The notes under the pieces: model-generated
The model's database searches: none
Seen by the model: the letters and a program-made list of their open reading frames with translations, nothing else
What the model was told of the DNA's origin: nothing
Translations under genes and position numbers: made by a program
In this document: piece by piece, positions 43,865 through 51,726 of the stretch
Numbering within the stretch: the stretch's first letter is position 1
Layout of the letters: each line of letters opens with the position of its first letter
Source: RHLJ01 sp965601955
Lineage (GTDB): Bacteria > Bacteroidota > Rhodothermia > Balneolales > Balneolaceae
Direction of reading: 5' to 3'
DNA: 64,000 nucleotides
Assembly (NCBI GenBank): GCA_965601955.1
Contig: OZ271855.1
Span: 1,736,001 to 1,800,000, forward strand

Positions 43865-45172
43865 TTGGAATTGATTTACATCATATCGGGATTAGTAGTT
43901 GGAGCAATAGCAGGGTTCTTCATTGCCCATTTTAGGTCCAAATCAGAGACTTCACGACTGGAAGAGCGAAATGCCAATACTGAGGCTCAACAGAAAGAAA
44001 CCGAGCAGAAATTGGATCAGGTTTCTAAAGAAAAAGAGGAAGAGCTAAAGCAGGAGCGTGAACGCGCGAACCAATTGGATAAGCAGTTAGCGGAACTCAA
44101 TGCTGATTATCGAAACCTGCAGGAAAAGCTCTCGGAACAAAAGGAAGAACTGGCGACCATGCAGGAGCAGTTGAAGACCCAGTTTGAAAACCTGGCTAAT
44201 AAAATCCTTGACGAGAAAGCCGAGAAATTCACTAAACAAAACAAGGAAAGCCTTGATCAACTTCTTAATCCATTGGGATTGAAACTGGAGGAGTTCAAGA
44301 AGAAGGTGGAGGAGACTCATAAAGACCAGGTAGAAGCTCGTGGTTCCTTAAAGCAAGAACTCAAACAGCTCATGGAGCTGAATAACCAAATGAGCGAAGA
44401 TGCAAAGAACCTTACCAAAGCGTTAAAAGGGGATAGCAAAGCACAAGGAAATTGGGGAGAAGTAGTGCTGGCGAGTATTCTTGAAAAGTCAGGCCTTAGG
44501 AAAGATGAAGAATATTTTACCCAGCAAAGTGAAACCCTCGAAGATGGCCGCCGGCTCCAACCAGATGTAGTAGTCAAACTGCCGGATGAAAAATTTCTGA
44601 TCATTGATTCAAAAGTCTCTTTAACTGCATTTGAACGATTTACTACCGCAGAGGATGAGAACGAACAGCTTAAAGCTATTAAGGAGCATGTGCTTTCAAT
44701 TCGGACTCATGTAAAAGGCTTAAGCGAGAAGAACTATCCTCAGATTTATGACAATAAAACCCCTGATTTTGTCTTACTCTTCATCCCGGTAGAACCAGCT
44801 TTTGCAGCAGCACTTCAAAGCGAACCGAATTTATATAACGAGAGCTTTGAGAAGAATATCGTAATCGTCAGTCCTTCTACACTGTTGGCTACTCTGTTTA
44901 CAATAAACACTATTTGGAAGCGAGACCGGCAAAATAAACATGCCCTTGAAATAGCGGATCGGGGAGGAGCACTTTACGATAAGTTCGTAGGCTTTGTTGA
45001 AAGCATGAATGATATTGGACAACGAATCCGGCAAACCCAGGACAGTTATGATACTGCGATGAAGCGGTTATCTACTGGTTCTGGAAACCTCCTTGGTCAG
45101 GCGGAGAAGCTCAAGAAATTGGGGGTAAAGGCGACTAAGCAGCTTTCCAAGGATTCAGATCAAGAAGAATGA
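43865..45172 (+). CDS. rmuC: DNA recombination protein RmuC
   Basis: A 435-residue protein of the RmuC family. An N-terminal membrane helix (about 1-20) precedes a long coiled coil rich in Lys and Glu (about 25-180). The conserved endonuclease-like domain (about 185-390) follows, with GNWGEVVLASILEKSGL, DVVVKLPDEKFLIIDSKVSL and FTINTIWKRDRQ. RmuC limits inversions at short repeats. Starts with TTG one base after the hydrolase stop. Confidence 0.93.
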   Translation: MELIYIISGLVVGAIAGFFIAHFRSKSETSRLEERNANTEAQQKETEQKLDQVSKEKEEELKQERERANQLDKQLAELNADYRNLQEKLSEQKEELATMQEQLKTQFENLANKILDEKAEKFTKQNKESLDQLLNPLGLKLEEFKKKVEETHKDQVEARGSLKQELKQLMELNNQMSEDAKNLTKALKGDSKAQGNWGEVVLASILEKSGLRKDEEYFTQQSETLEDGRRLQPDVVVKLPDEKFLIIDSKVSLTAFERFTTAEDENEQLKAIKEHVLSIRTHVKGLSEKNYPQIYDNKTPDFVLLFIPVEPAFAAALQSEPNLYNESFEKNIVIVSPSTLLATLFTINTIWKRDRQNKHALEIADRGGALYDKFVGFVESMNDIGQRIRQTQDSYDTAMKRLSTGSGNLLGQAEKLKKLGVKATKQLSKDSDQEE

Positions 45173-45184
45173 TTATTTTCGGGC

Positions 45185-45320
45185 TGTCACCCTGAGCTTC
45201 CGGTAAGGAATTAAAGGGAGAGTTTGGCAGCGAAGGGTATCAAGTAGAATCTTATATCTCAGCTAGCTTGAAGTTTGATATCCTTCGTGATGATATCCAG
45301 GCGGGGATTTCAGGATGACA
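45185..45320. repeat. GTCAT-type inverted repeat with inner hairpin
   Basis: TGTCACCCTGAGC at the left and CAGGATGACA at the right, enclosing GAAGGGTATCAA and TTTGATATCCTTC. It sits between rmuC and the convergent permease gene. Confidence 0.6.
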
Positions 45321-45359
45321 ACAACATATTATAATTGCTCTAAGACCCGACAAGCTAAC

Positions 45360-47990
45360 TCAATTCTCACTCCGTAAACTTTTTACCGGGTCAGCCAGAG
45401 CGCTTTTTATGGATTGCCAGCTTACGGTCAGGATGGTAATAAGCAAAGCAATTCCTCCAGCAATTAGGAAGAGAGAGTAGTCAGGTGAAATTCGGTATGC
45501 GAATTGTCCCAGCCATGAACTAACCAACCACCACGCAATCGGAACGGCTAAGCCTATCGCGATAAATACCAGGACCAGAAAATCTTTGGATACGGTTAAG
45601 GTTAAAGAGGCAACAGTAGCTCCCAATACTTTTCGAATCCCTATTTCTTTGGTCTTTTGCTGTGCTGCAAATGTGGCAAGTCCATATAAGCCGAGACAGG
45701 CAATAAAAATAGCGAGAAAGCTAAATGTAAGTAAGATATTACCGGTACGTTCAAAATCTGCATACTGGGCGTTGAACGATTCATCCAGGAAAAAGTAGTC
45801 GAAGGCTTTATCAGGAAAGAGGCTGTTCCATGAAGCTTCTACCTGGCTAATTGTGCTAGGAATGTCCCCTGAGTTTAACCTTAGTGTAATCAAAGAACGA
45901 TACCAGTTATCATTATTACTTAATACCAAAGGATCTGTTTCCTGATCTACGGACTCAAAATTGAAATCCCTAAATACCCCTACAATCTCGGCAGCAAAAC
46001 CCCCAGCACCTGTTTGAATGAAATTTCCAAGCGCTTCTTCGGGACTTAACCAACCAAATGATTTTACAGCAGCTTCATTGATAACGAAACTGCTCAGGGA
46101 ATCACTTTGACGTTGCTCAGAAAAATCCCGCCCTGCAATCATTTCCAGGCCGTAGGTATCACTAAAATCATAATCCACAAAGAGGTGATACATAGATTGA
46201 GTCATATCATTTTCTTCGCGGTCGATTCGGATCGCAAAATTGGAAACTCCTCTACCAGGAACTGAAGACGACAAGGTAACATGCTCTACAGCAGAGAGGC
46301 TTTGGAATTCATTTTTTATGAGATCCTGTTTTTCCTGAAGATCAAATCCACCTCTTATTGGAATTACAAGCATTTGCTCCGTTTCAAATCCAAGCTCTTT
46401 GTTCATCATATGCTGCAGCTGCTTGAATACGGTAAGTGTTCCAATAATCAGGATCACAGAAATTGAAAACTGTCCTACTACCATCACTTTACGGAGAACA
46501 GCACCCCGGCTATTTTTTCCCTTGGTTTTAAACATCCCCATTGGATTAAATGAGGACAAAACCAGAGCAGGGTAAAAGCCCGCTAATAACCCTACAACGA
46601 AAGTAATACCCAGAATCCCGGTCGCTACTTTTGGGTTTAAGAGGATTGAAAGGTCAAAGCTAATATTAACAAGCTGGTTATACCAGGGTAAAGCTAAAAC
46701 AAAGAGTACTACAGCAATCAACACAGAAAAGAAGCTGAAAAGCAGGGCTTCTCCCATATGTTGTTTGATTAAGGAAAAGCGTTCAGCTCCCATTACTTTG
46801 CGCATTCCTACTTCTTTAGCACGGTTTTCCGCTCTTGCTGTAGAAAGGTTTACAAAGTTGAGTACAGCAATAAGCAAAATCATAAAACCAATAATACTGA
46901 AGATATATACTGAGTTAGCACTGCCTGTAGGTTTGGATTCAAAACCATAATCAGAATAAAGGTGGATGTCACTGATAGGCTGAAGGTTATACTTGTAGTC
47001 TTGTTTTTGTGCTTCAAGATCCATCGGGACATATTCATAGGCTAATCCCGAGATCGCTTCTGCAAAGGTCTCAGTGTCAGCATCGGGACGAAGTTTTACA
47101 TACGTAGGGAACATGGTTGAATGCCAGTTATCGAGAGCACTCCAATCACCCAAAGAGGTCCAGGAAACAAGAATATTAAAGTCATGATGTGTATTTCCTG
47201 GTGTATTCTCCATTACACCGGTTATCTCGTAGTCAAAGTTATTGATAGTTAACACCTGTCCAACTACCGGAGTATCCCCAAAATACTTTTGAGCAGTTTC
47301 CTGAGAGAGTACTGCTGTATTTGGATTAGCTAAGGCGGAGGATGGGTCTCCTTCAATCATACCTACAGTAAAGAATTCGAAGAAAGAAGCCTCTGCATTG
47401 TAGACATGATCTTCATAAAAATTCTGACCGTTTGGGGTTCGAACTAATCGGGTGGAGCGTTCCCATAATCTTAAAGTGTTTTCTACAACGGGGAAATCCT
47501 TTTGAAGGGTAGGGGCTACCGGGCCTGCAATCATGCTAAATTTGCGTGTATTACCCTCACTACTAATCTCCATAGGGATGCGGTAGATATTCTCGTAATC
47601 GTTCTGCCAGGTGTCATAGCTAAGTTCATATTGAACAAACAAAGCGATCATCAGGAACGAAGCCAGGCCAATGGCAAGGCCTCCAATATTCAGGAAGTTA
47701 AATGAAGCATGTCGTTTGAGGTTTCGGAGTGCAACTTTCAGGTAGTGATTAAACATGGCAAAGTGAGCTTGTTGGTAAGAGTTTTTGGGTGCTTTTTTAG
47801 TTAGCGAGTGTAGTTTTACAGATGTGATGACTTCCCAGATAAACATCATTCCGGCTTTGAATTTGCCACCCGATTCAATTCGGTTCTGATACATTTCCTC
47901 AAGGTCCCCACTTACTTCTTCGAACAGGAAAGAAGGGCAGGTATACTTTAGAAGCCATAAACCGAGATCTTTTAATCTGTCTTGCTCCAT
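45360..47990 (-). CDS. FtsX-like ABC transporter permease with N-terminal prefix domain
   Basis: An 876-residue permease built like the 21743 protein. A cytoplasmic prefix (EEVSGDLEEMYQNRIESGGKF) precedes TM helix 1, a MacB-like periplasmic domain, three TM helices, a second periplasmic domain and three final helices (KTKEIGIRKVLGATVASL). The motif RAKEVGMRKVMGAERFSL marks the first half. No adjacent ATPase. Its PadR-type regulator ends four bases upstream. A transport or signalling role is likely; the substrate is unknown. Confidence 0.9.
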   Translation of the reverse strand: MEQDRLKDLGLWLLKYTCPSFLFEEVSGDLEEMYQNRIESGGKFKAGMMFIWEVITSVKLHSLTKKAPKNSYQQAHFAMFNHYLKVALRNLKRHASFNFLNIGGLAIGLASFLMIALFVQYELSYDTWQNDYENIYRIPMEISSEGNTRKFSMIAGPVAPTLQKDFPVVENTLRLWERSTRLVRTPNGQNFYEDHVYNAEASFFEFFTVGMIEGDPSSALANPNTAVLSQETAQKYFGDTPVVGQVLTINNFDYEITGVMENTPGNTHHDFNILVSWTSLGDWSALDNWHSTMFPTYVKLRPDADTETFAEAISGLAYEYVPMDLEAQKQDYKYNLQPISDIHLYSDYGFESKPTGSANSVYIFSIIGFMILLIAVLNFVNLSTARAENRAKEVGMRKVMGAERFSLIKQHMGEALLFSFFSVLIAVVLFVLALPWYNQLVNISFDLSILLNPKVATGILGITFVVGLLAGFYPALVLSSFNPMGMFKTKGKNSRGAVLRKVMVVGQFSISVILIIGTLTVFKQLQHMMNKELGFETEQMLVIPIRGGFDLQEKQDLIKNEFQSLSAVEHVTLSSSVPGRGVSNFAIRIDREENDMTQSMYHLFVDYDFSDTYGLEMIAGRDFSEQRQSDSLSSFVINEAAVKSFGWLSPEEALGNFIQTGAGGFAAEIVGVFRDFNFESVDQETDPLVLSNNDNWYRSLITLRLNSGDIPSTISQVEASWNSLFPDKAFDYFFLDESFNAQYADFERTGNILLTFSFLAIFIACLGLYGLATFAAQQKTKEIGIRKVLGATVASLTLTVSKDFLVLVFIAIGLAVPIAWWLVSSWLGQFAYRISPDYSLFLIAGGIALLITILTVSWQSIKSALADPVKSLRSEN

Positions 47991-47994
47991 AGGA

Positions 47995-48333
47995 TCAGGA
48001 TTGGAATTGAGGAATAAGGTTCCAGAAGTGAGAGCGTAAGTTTCGGGCTTCTTTCAGAGCGTCAAAACCAAGATTTGTAGGTTTAAAGAAACGCTTTCGG
48101 CGGCCACCACGCTCAGTAGTAGCGCCACCCATTTCAGATTTCAAAAACCCTTTTTCTTCAAGGCGGTGCAGCGTAGTATGGATAGAACTGATGTTGATTG
48201 AACGGCCTGACTGGGATTCAATCTCTTCCTTGATTAAAACCGCATATGCATTATTCGGAAGTGCAGCAGTAGCCAATAAGACAAGTTCTTCGAGAGCTCC
48301 TAAATCCGTTCCTTTCATAATCAGATATTTCAT
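47995..48333 (-). CDS. PadR-family transcriptional regulator
   Basis: A 112-residue winged-helix regulator. Seen: LGALEELVLLATAAL, the recognition helix region SSIHTTLHRLEEKGFL and the wing GGATTERGGRRKRFF. It precedes the permease gene by four bases. The pair resembles the 21400/21743 pair, so both regulators may answer to similar stresses. An internal ATG (MKGTDLG) is a possible alternative start. Confidence 0.9.
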   Translation of the reverse strand: MKYLIMKGTDLGALEELVLLATAALPNNAYAVLIKEEIESQSGRSINISSIHTTLHRLEEKGFLKSEMGGATTERGGRRKRFFKPTNLGFDALKEARNLRSHFWNLIPQFQS

Positions 48334-48428
48334 TCATAATTGTAAAACTAATTATAAGCGGAATACCTCGATAAAACAAAAAGGTTACACGGTGTTTGAA
48401 AATGGTGCGAAATAAGTATTGGGAATAC

Positions 48429-49304
48429 TTATAAAGCAGATTCTAAAATGTAGAATCCCTTCAGTACTGGGAAATTGATATTCATCAATTTGACCAAATC
48501 CCCCTCCATATCTTTGTGACTGATTTCTTTTGTAACTGAAAAACCAGTGTTTTCCAGTACTTCAACAAACTCCGAAAAATTTAGGGGTAGTTTGAGTGAC
48601 TCTCCAACCATGCTTACACCCGAAGTGAAAGAGAACCGGTAGAAGCTGTTTAGTTCATCCAGAGAGAAAAAGGTAGTGAGCAATTTATTTTTAGGGTTAA
48701 GCTCCTTGATATCTTCAAGAATTTCTTTAGAGGTTTGAACAGGCAGGTAATCGAAAAACCCTTCGGCGATAAAAAACGTGGGTTTGGAGGCATCGAATAT
48801 AGTTGAAGAAGATAGAAACTCACGCAATCTTCCTTTTTCAAAGTCCCCTGAAATAAGCTTAAGCTTTGTGTGCTGGTATTCAAATTTCTCAAGGAATCGT
48901 TGTTTCTCTTTGATCATTAACTCACGATCCAGTTCAAAGCAGAGAATTCCTTTGGAAGAAAAGTAGGCGCCAATATGATCGAAGCCGCTCCCTAAAATCA
49001 CCAGCTGTTTTATTCCCGATTCCACCGATCGCTTTATCATCTTATCTAGGTAATATTTCCTGCAAATGATGTGCATGATATCTCCGGGAAGGAGGAGTTC
49101 CTCAGTCCACATAAAAAACCTTCTCATCCATGATGAATTCAAAAAGCTTTGATACCAGCTCAGGTGTTTGGGCAGAAAGCTTACCAGGTTTTGATAGAAG
49201 GAGAGAAGGAAGGGATCAAAGTGCTGGGAAATCCTGGGGTTTTTGGTTAGCCCATAAAATTTAATTCCGATGAAAGCAGCAGTATGGGAGATTTTCTTCA
49301 TCAA
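48429..49304 (-). CDS. Class I SAM-dependent methyltransferase (LCM family)
   Basis: A 291-residue methyltransferase of the leucine carboxyl methyltransferase superfamily. Seen: the SAM-binding loop VILGSGFDHIGAY, the acidic residue in CFELDRE, and the family block AEGFFDYLP. The family acts on diverse acceptors, so the substrate is not called. The gene overlaps the upstream pseudouridine synthase by four bases, so the two are coupled. Confidence 0.85.
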   Translation of the reverse strand: MMKKISHTAAFIGIKFYGLTKNPRISQHFDPFLLSFYQNLVSFLPKHLSWYQSFLNSSWMRRFFMWTEELLLPGDIMHIICRKYYLDKMIKRSVESGIKQLVILGSGFDHIGAYFSSKGILCFELDRELMIKEKQRFLEKFEYQHTKLKLISGDFEKGRLREFLSSSTIFDASKPTFFIAEGFFDYLPVQTSKEILEDIKELNPKNKLLTTFFSLDELNSFYRFSFTSGVSMVGESLKLPLNFSEFVEVLENTGFSVTKEISHKDMEGDLVKLMNINFPVLKGFYILESAL

Positions 49305-49996
49305 TACTGAAAAATATCCCAGGGCTGTTTTTTTGGTGCTGGTGCCTCAAAAGAAAGGGTTTCATCTTTTGTGGGATGCTTAAAAGAAAGCTTCATGGAT
49401 CGAAGGGCGAGTTGTTTACCCGGACCAGATCCTTTTTCCCCATACTTATAATCTCCAAAGATTGGATGCCCAATTTTTGCGAGCTGAACTCTAATTTGAT
49501 GAGGCCGTCCCGTTTCTAAATTCACTTCAACCACACTATAATCTTTGCTCTGTTTGATGGTCAAGAAGCTTAACCGGGCTTCTTTGCCACCGTTCTTTTT
49601 TGAGTTATAGGCTTTAACAAGATTAGTTCTCCTATCCTTTTCTAGATAATGGGTAAGATGCTCTTCCATGGGAGTCATGCCATACACCAGGGCCCAGTAG
49701 GTTTTACTTATTTTATTTGTTCGGATTTCTTCCGAAAGCCGGGAAGCTGCTTTGGAGGTTTTTGCAAGTACCATAAGTCCGCTTACCGGGCGGTCTAAGC
49801 GATGAACCAGCCCTAACCATACATTGCCAGGTTTTTTGTATTCCTTTTTGATGTAATTCTTGCATAGGGTAAGAACATCTGGAGCTCCAGACCGGTCTTC
49901 CTGTGATAATACACCTGCCGGTTTATCTATGACCAGTAGATGATTGTCTTCGTAAATGATAGTTATGTTTGGAGTAGTACGGGTTGATGTATTCAT
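49301..49996 (-). CDS. RluA-family pseudouridine synthase
   Basis: A 231-residue enzyme that isomerises uridine in RNA. Seen: the catalytic aspartate in LVHRLDRPVSGLMVLAK, the KTYWALVYG strand and the ARLSFLTIKQ/GRPHQIRVQLAKIGHPIFGD region. It has no S4 domain, so it is one of the short RluA-type enzymes; the exact site cannot be assigned. It precedes a methyltransferase, with a 4-base overlap. Divergent from the Rrf2 gene. Confidence 0.92.
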   Translation of the reverse strand: MNTSTRTTPNITIIYEDNHLLVIDKPAGVLSQEDRSGAPDVLTLCKNYIKKEYKKPGNVWLGLVHRLDRPVSGLMVLAKTSKAASRLSEEIRTNKISKTYWALVYGMTPMEEHLTHYLEKDRRTNLVKAYNSKKNGGKEARLSFLTIKQSKDYSVVEVNLETGRPHQIRVQLAKIGHPIFGDYKYGEKGSGPGKQLALRSMKLSFKHPTKDETLSFEAPAPKKQPWDIFQY

Positions 49997-50142
49997 TACC
50001 TTGAAGATACCGACTTAAAAGCTAGCTAAATAGATAGAGTGCCAAGATATTTTTTAGTGAAATGAGGAGAGGATAAGGCAAATCTATTTCGATTAAAATA
50101 ACAGAAAATTGTGGTTGCTTTTTCTTGGAATAATCACTATTT

Positions 50143-50159
50143 AAGACAAAAGAGTCTTA
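50143..50159. promoter_or_regulatory. Rrf2/NsrR-like operator, site 1
   Basis: AAGACAAAAGAGTCTTA, inside the exact inverted repeat TTAAGAC-6-GTCTTAA (50141-50160). It ends 10 bases before the Rrf2 start codon. The same 17-base pattern recurs at 50641 with two substitutions. The position suits autoregulation. Confidence 0.7.
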
Positions 50160-50169
50160 ATTACTTTAT

Positions 50170-50622
50170 ATGTTGATTTCGAAGTCTTGTGTGTATGGAT
50201 TGAGAGCTTCCCTGTTTTTGGCCTCTAAGAAAAATGGGGAATACATATCCATAAGAGATATGAGTGAAAAGCTGGGAATCTCCTTCCATTTTTTGACTAA
50301 GATTCTTCAACAGCTAACGGCTTATGGATTGATGGAGTCTTACAAAGGCCCAAAGGGAGGAGTAAGGTTATCAAAGCCAGCCGGAGATATTAAGTTTATT
50401 GAAATTGTTGTAGCCATAGATGGAGATGATCTTTTAAATGAATGTGTATTAAATCTCCCGGGATGCGGATCAGATACTCCTTGTCCATTGCATGATAGCT
50501 GGTTAAAGACAAGGGAATCAATTCGGGCTATGTTTGAAAATACTTCGCTGGAGTACCTTGCTAAGGAAGGAAAAGATAAAAACCTAAGACTATCTGAAGT
50601 TGGAAACTTCGACTGGGAGTAA
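50170..50622 (+). CDS. Rrf2-family Fe-S transcriptional regulator (NsrR-like)
   Basis: A 150-residue regulator. The N-terminal winged helix shows YGLRASLFLA, LGISFHFLTKILQQL and the wing YKGPKGGVRLSKP. Three cysteines (92, 99, 105; C-x6-C-x5-C) match the cluster-binding pattern of NsrR/IscR, so it likely senses NO, oxygen or redox state through an Fe-S cluster. It lies 38 bases upstream of the nos operon, and identical-type operator motifs precede both. NsrR-like function is an inference from context. Confidence 0.88.
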   Translation: MLISKSCVYGLRASLFLASKKNGEYISIRDMSEKLGISFHFLTKILQQLTAYGLMESYKGPKGGVRLSKPAGDIKFIEIVVAIDGDDLLNECVLNLPGCGSDTPCPLHDSWLKTRESIRAMFENTSLEYLAKEGKDKNLRLSEVGNFDWE

Positions 50623-50640
50623 AAAATTTTAATCATAAAT

Positions 50641-50657
50641 AAGACAAAATACTCTTA
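50641..50657. promoter_or_regulatory. Rrf2/NsrR-like operator, site 2
   Basis: AAGACAAAATACTCTTA, 3 bases before the cytochrome c start. It differs from site 1 at two positions. It would place the nos operon under the adjacent Rrf2 regulator. Confidence 0.65.
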
Positions 50658-50660
50658 AAT

Positions 50661-51116
50661 ATGAAATTAGCTAACTCAACCACCACTTTATTAACACTTC
50701 TTCTTTCTGTTTTTCTAATTACGTGCAATGGAGAAGCAAACAAACAAACTTCAAATACATCCAGTGAAGAAGTAACAGAAGCAGAAAACCCCAATGGAAT
50801 TGGCCCGGTCAAAGAGCTGATTCTCCCACCTACTGTTGATGAAGAGCTAGCCAAAAGAGGAGGGGAAGTCTTTTTAAATAAATGTTCTGCTTGCCATAAA
50901 ACAGACAAGAGATTCATAGGCCCAAATCCAACCGGGATATTGGAAAGAAGAACACCAGCCTGGGTTATGAATATGATTTTGAATCCTGAAGAAATGGTGC
51001 AAAAGGATCCAGCCGCAAGAGAGCTGCTGATAGAATACAACGGAGCTCCAATGGCTAATCAGAACTTAACAGAAGAAGAAGCAAGAGCTGTATTAGAATA
51101 CTTCAGAACCCTATAA
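50661..51116 (+). CDS. c-type cytochrome of the nos operon
   Basis: A 151-residue protein with a signal peptide and a possible lipobox (FLITC, Cys 22; the Thr before the Cys is unusual). One heme motif CSACH near residue 74 and distal Met candidates (MANQNLT region). Probably carries electrons to NosZ in the periplasm or on the outer face of a membrane. It is the first gene of the nos operon, followed by a fasciclin gene at 10 bases. Confidence 0.88.
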   Translation: MKLANSTTTLLTLLLSVFLITCNGEANKQTSNTSSEEVTEAENPNGIGPVKELILPPTVDEELAKRGGEVFLNKCSACHKTDKRFIGPNPTGILERRTPAWVMNMILNPEEMVQKDPAARELLIEYNGAPMANQNLTEEEARAVLEYFRTL

Positions 51117-51126
51117 AGGAATAGCT

Positions 51127-51699
51127 ATGAACACAAAAAAGATACAAATACTAAGTGTGATTTTTTTCCTTGCATTGTGTTCTTGTACAAGAGCAGAAAA
51201 GGAAAATGCTAGTGAATCGACGCTTCCTAATAATACACCTAAAGGACAGGCATCGGTAGTCGACAATGAGTCAGATAAAAACATTCTCCAGGTAGCAATC
51301 GGATCAAGTGATCATAGTACTCTGGTAGCAGCTGTGCAGGCGGCAGAAATAGAGCATGTTCTAGTAAATGCTGGCCCTTTAACTGTGTTTGCTCCTGTAA
51401 ACCAGGCATTTGACGATTTACCTGAGGGAACCGTTTCTAACCTGCTTAAACCGGAGAACAAACAACAGCTAGCCAATATACTAACACTACATGCCGCTCC
51501 AGGTTCTTATAACAAAGAAGCATTAATAAAATCGGCCGAGCGAGGAAGGAAATTATATATGGCTACCGGTGATTACCTGGAAATCACAATTGATGGGGAA
51601 GATGTGTATGTAGGTGGAGCTAAAGTAATTGCTACAGTGCCAACCTCTAACGGAATAATCAATGTAGTTGACCGGGTAATCCTTCCGCCAGGGAGCTAA
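51127..51699 (+). CDS. Fasciclin-domain lipoprotein of the nos operon
   Basis: A 190-residue protein with a lipoprotein signal (LALCSC; the second Cys is the likely lipidated residue) and one FAS1 domain: LTVFAPVNQAFDDLPEGT and the H2 box NGIINVVDRVILPP. A paralogue of the 32426 protein. A role in N2O respiration is not established, but it lies between the cytochrome and nosZ with tight spacing. Confidence 0.88.
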   Translation: MNTKKIQILSVIFFLALCSCTRAEKENASESTLPNNTPKGQASVVDNESDKNILQVAIGSSDHSTLVAAVQAAEIEHVLVNAGPLTVFAPVNQAFDDLPEGTVSNLLKPENKQQLANILTLHAAPGSYNKEALIKSAERGRKLYMATGDYLEITIDGEDVYVGGAKVIATVPTSNGIINVVDRVILPPGS

Positions 51700-51726
51700 T
51701 CTTTAACCTTATAGAATAATAGAGTC

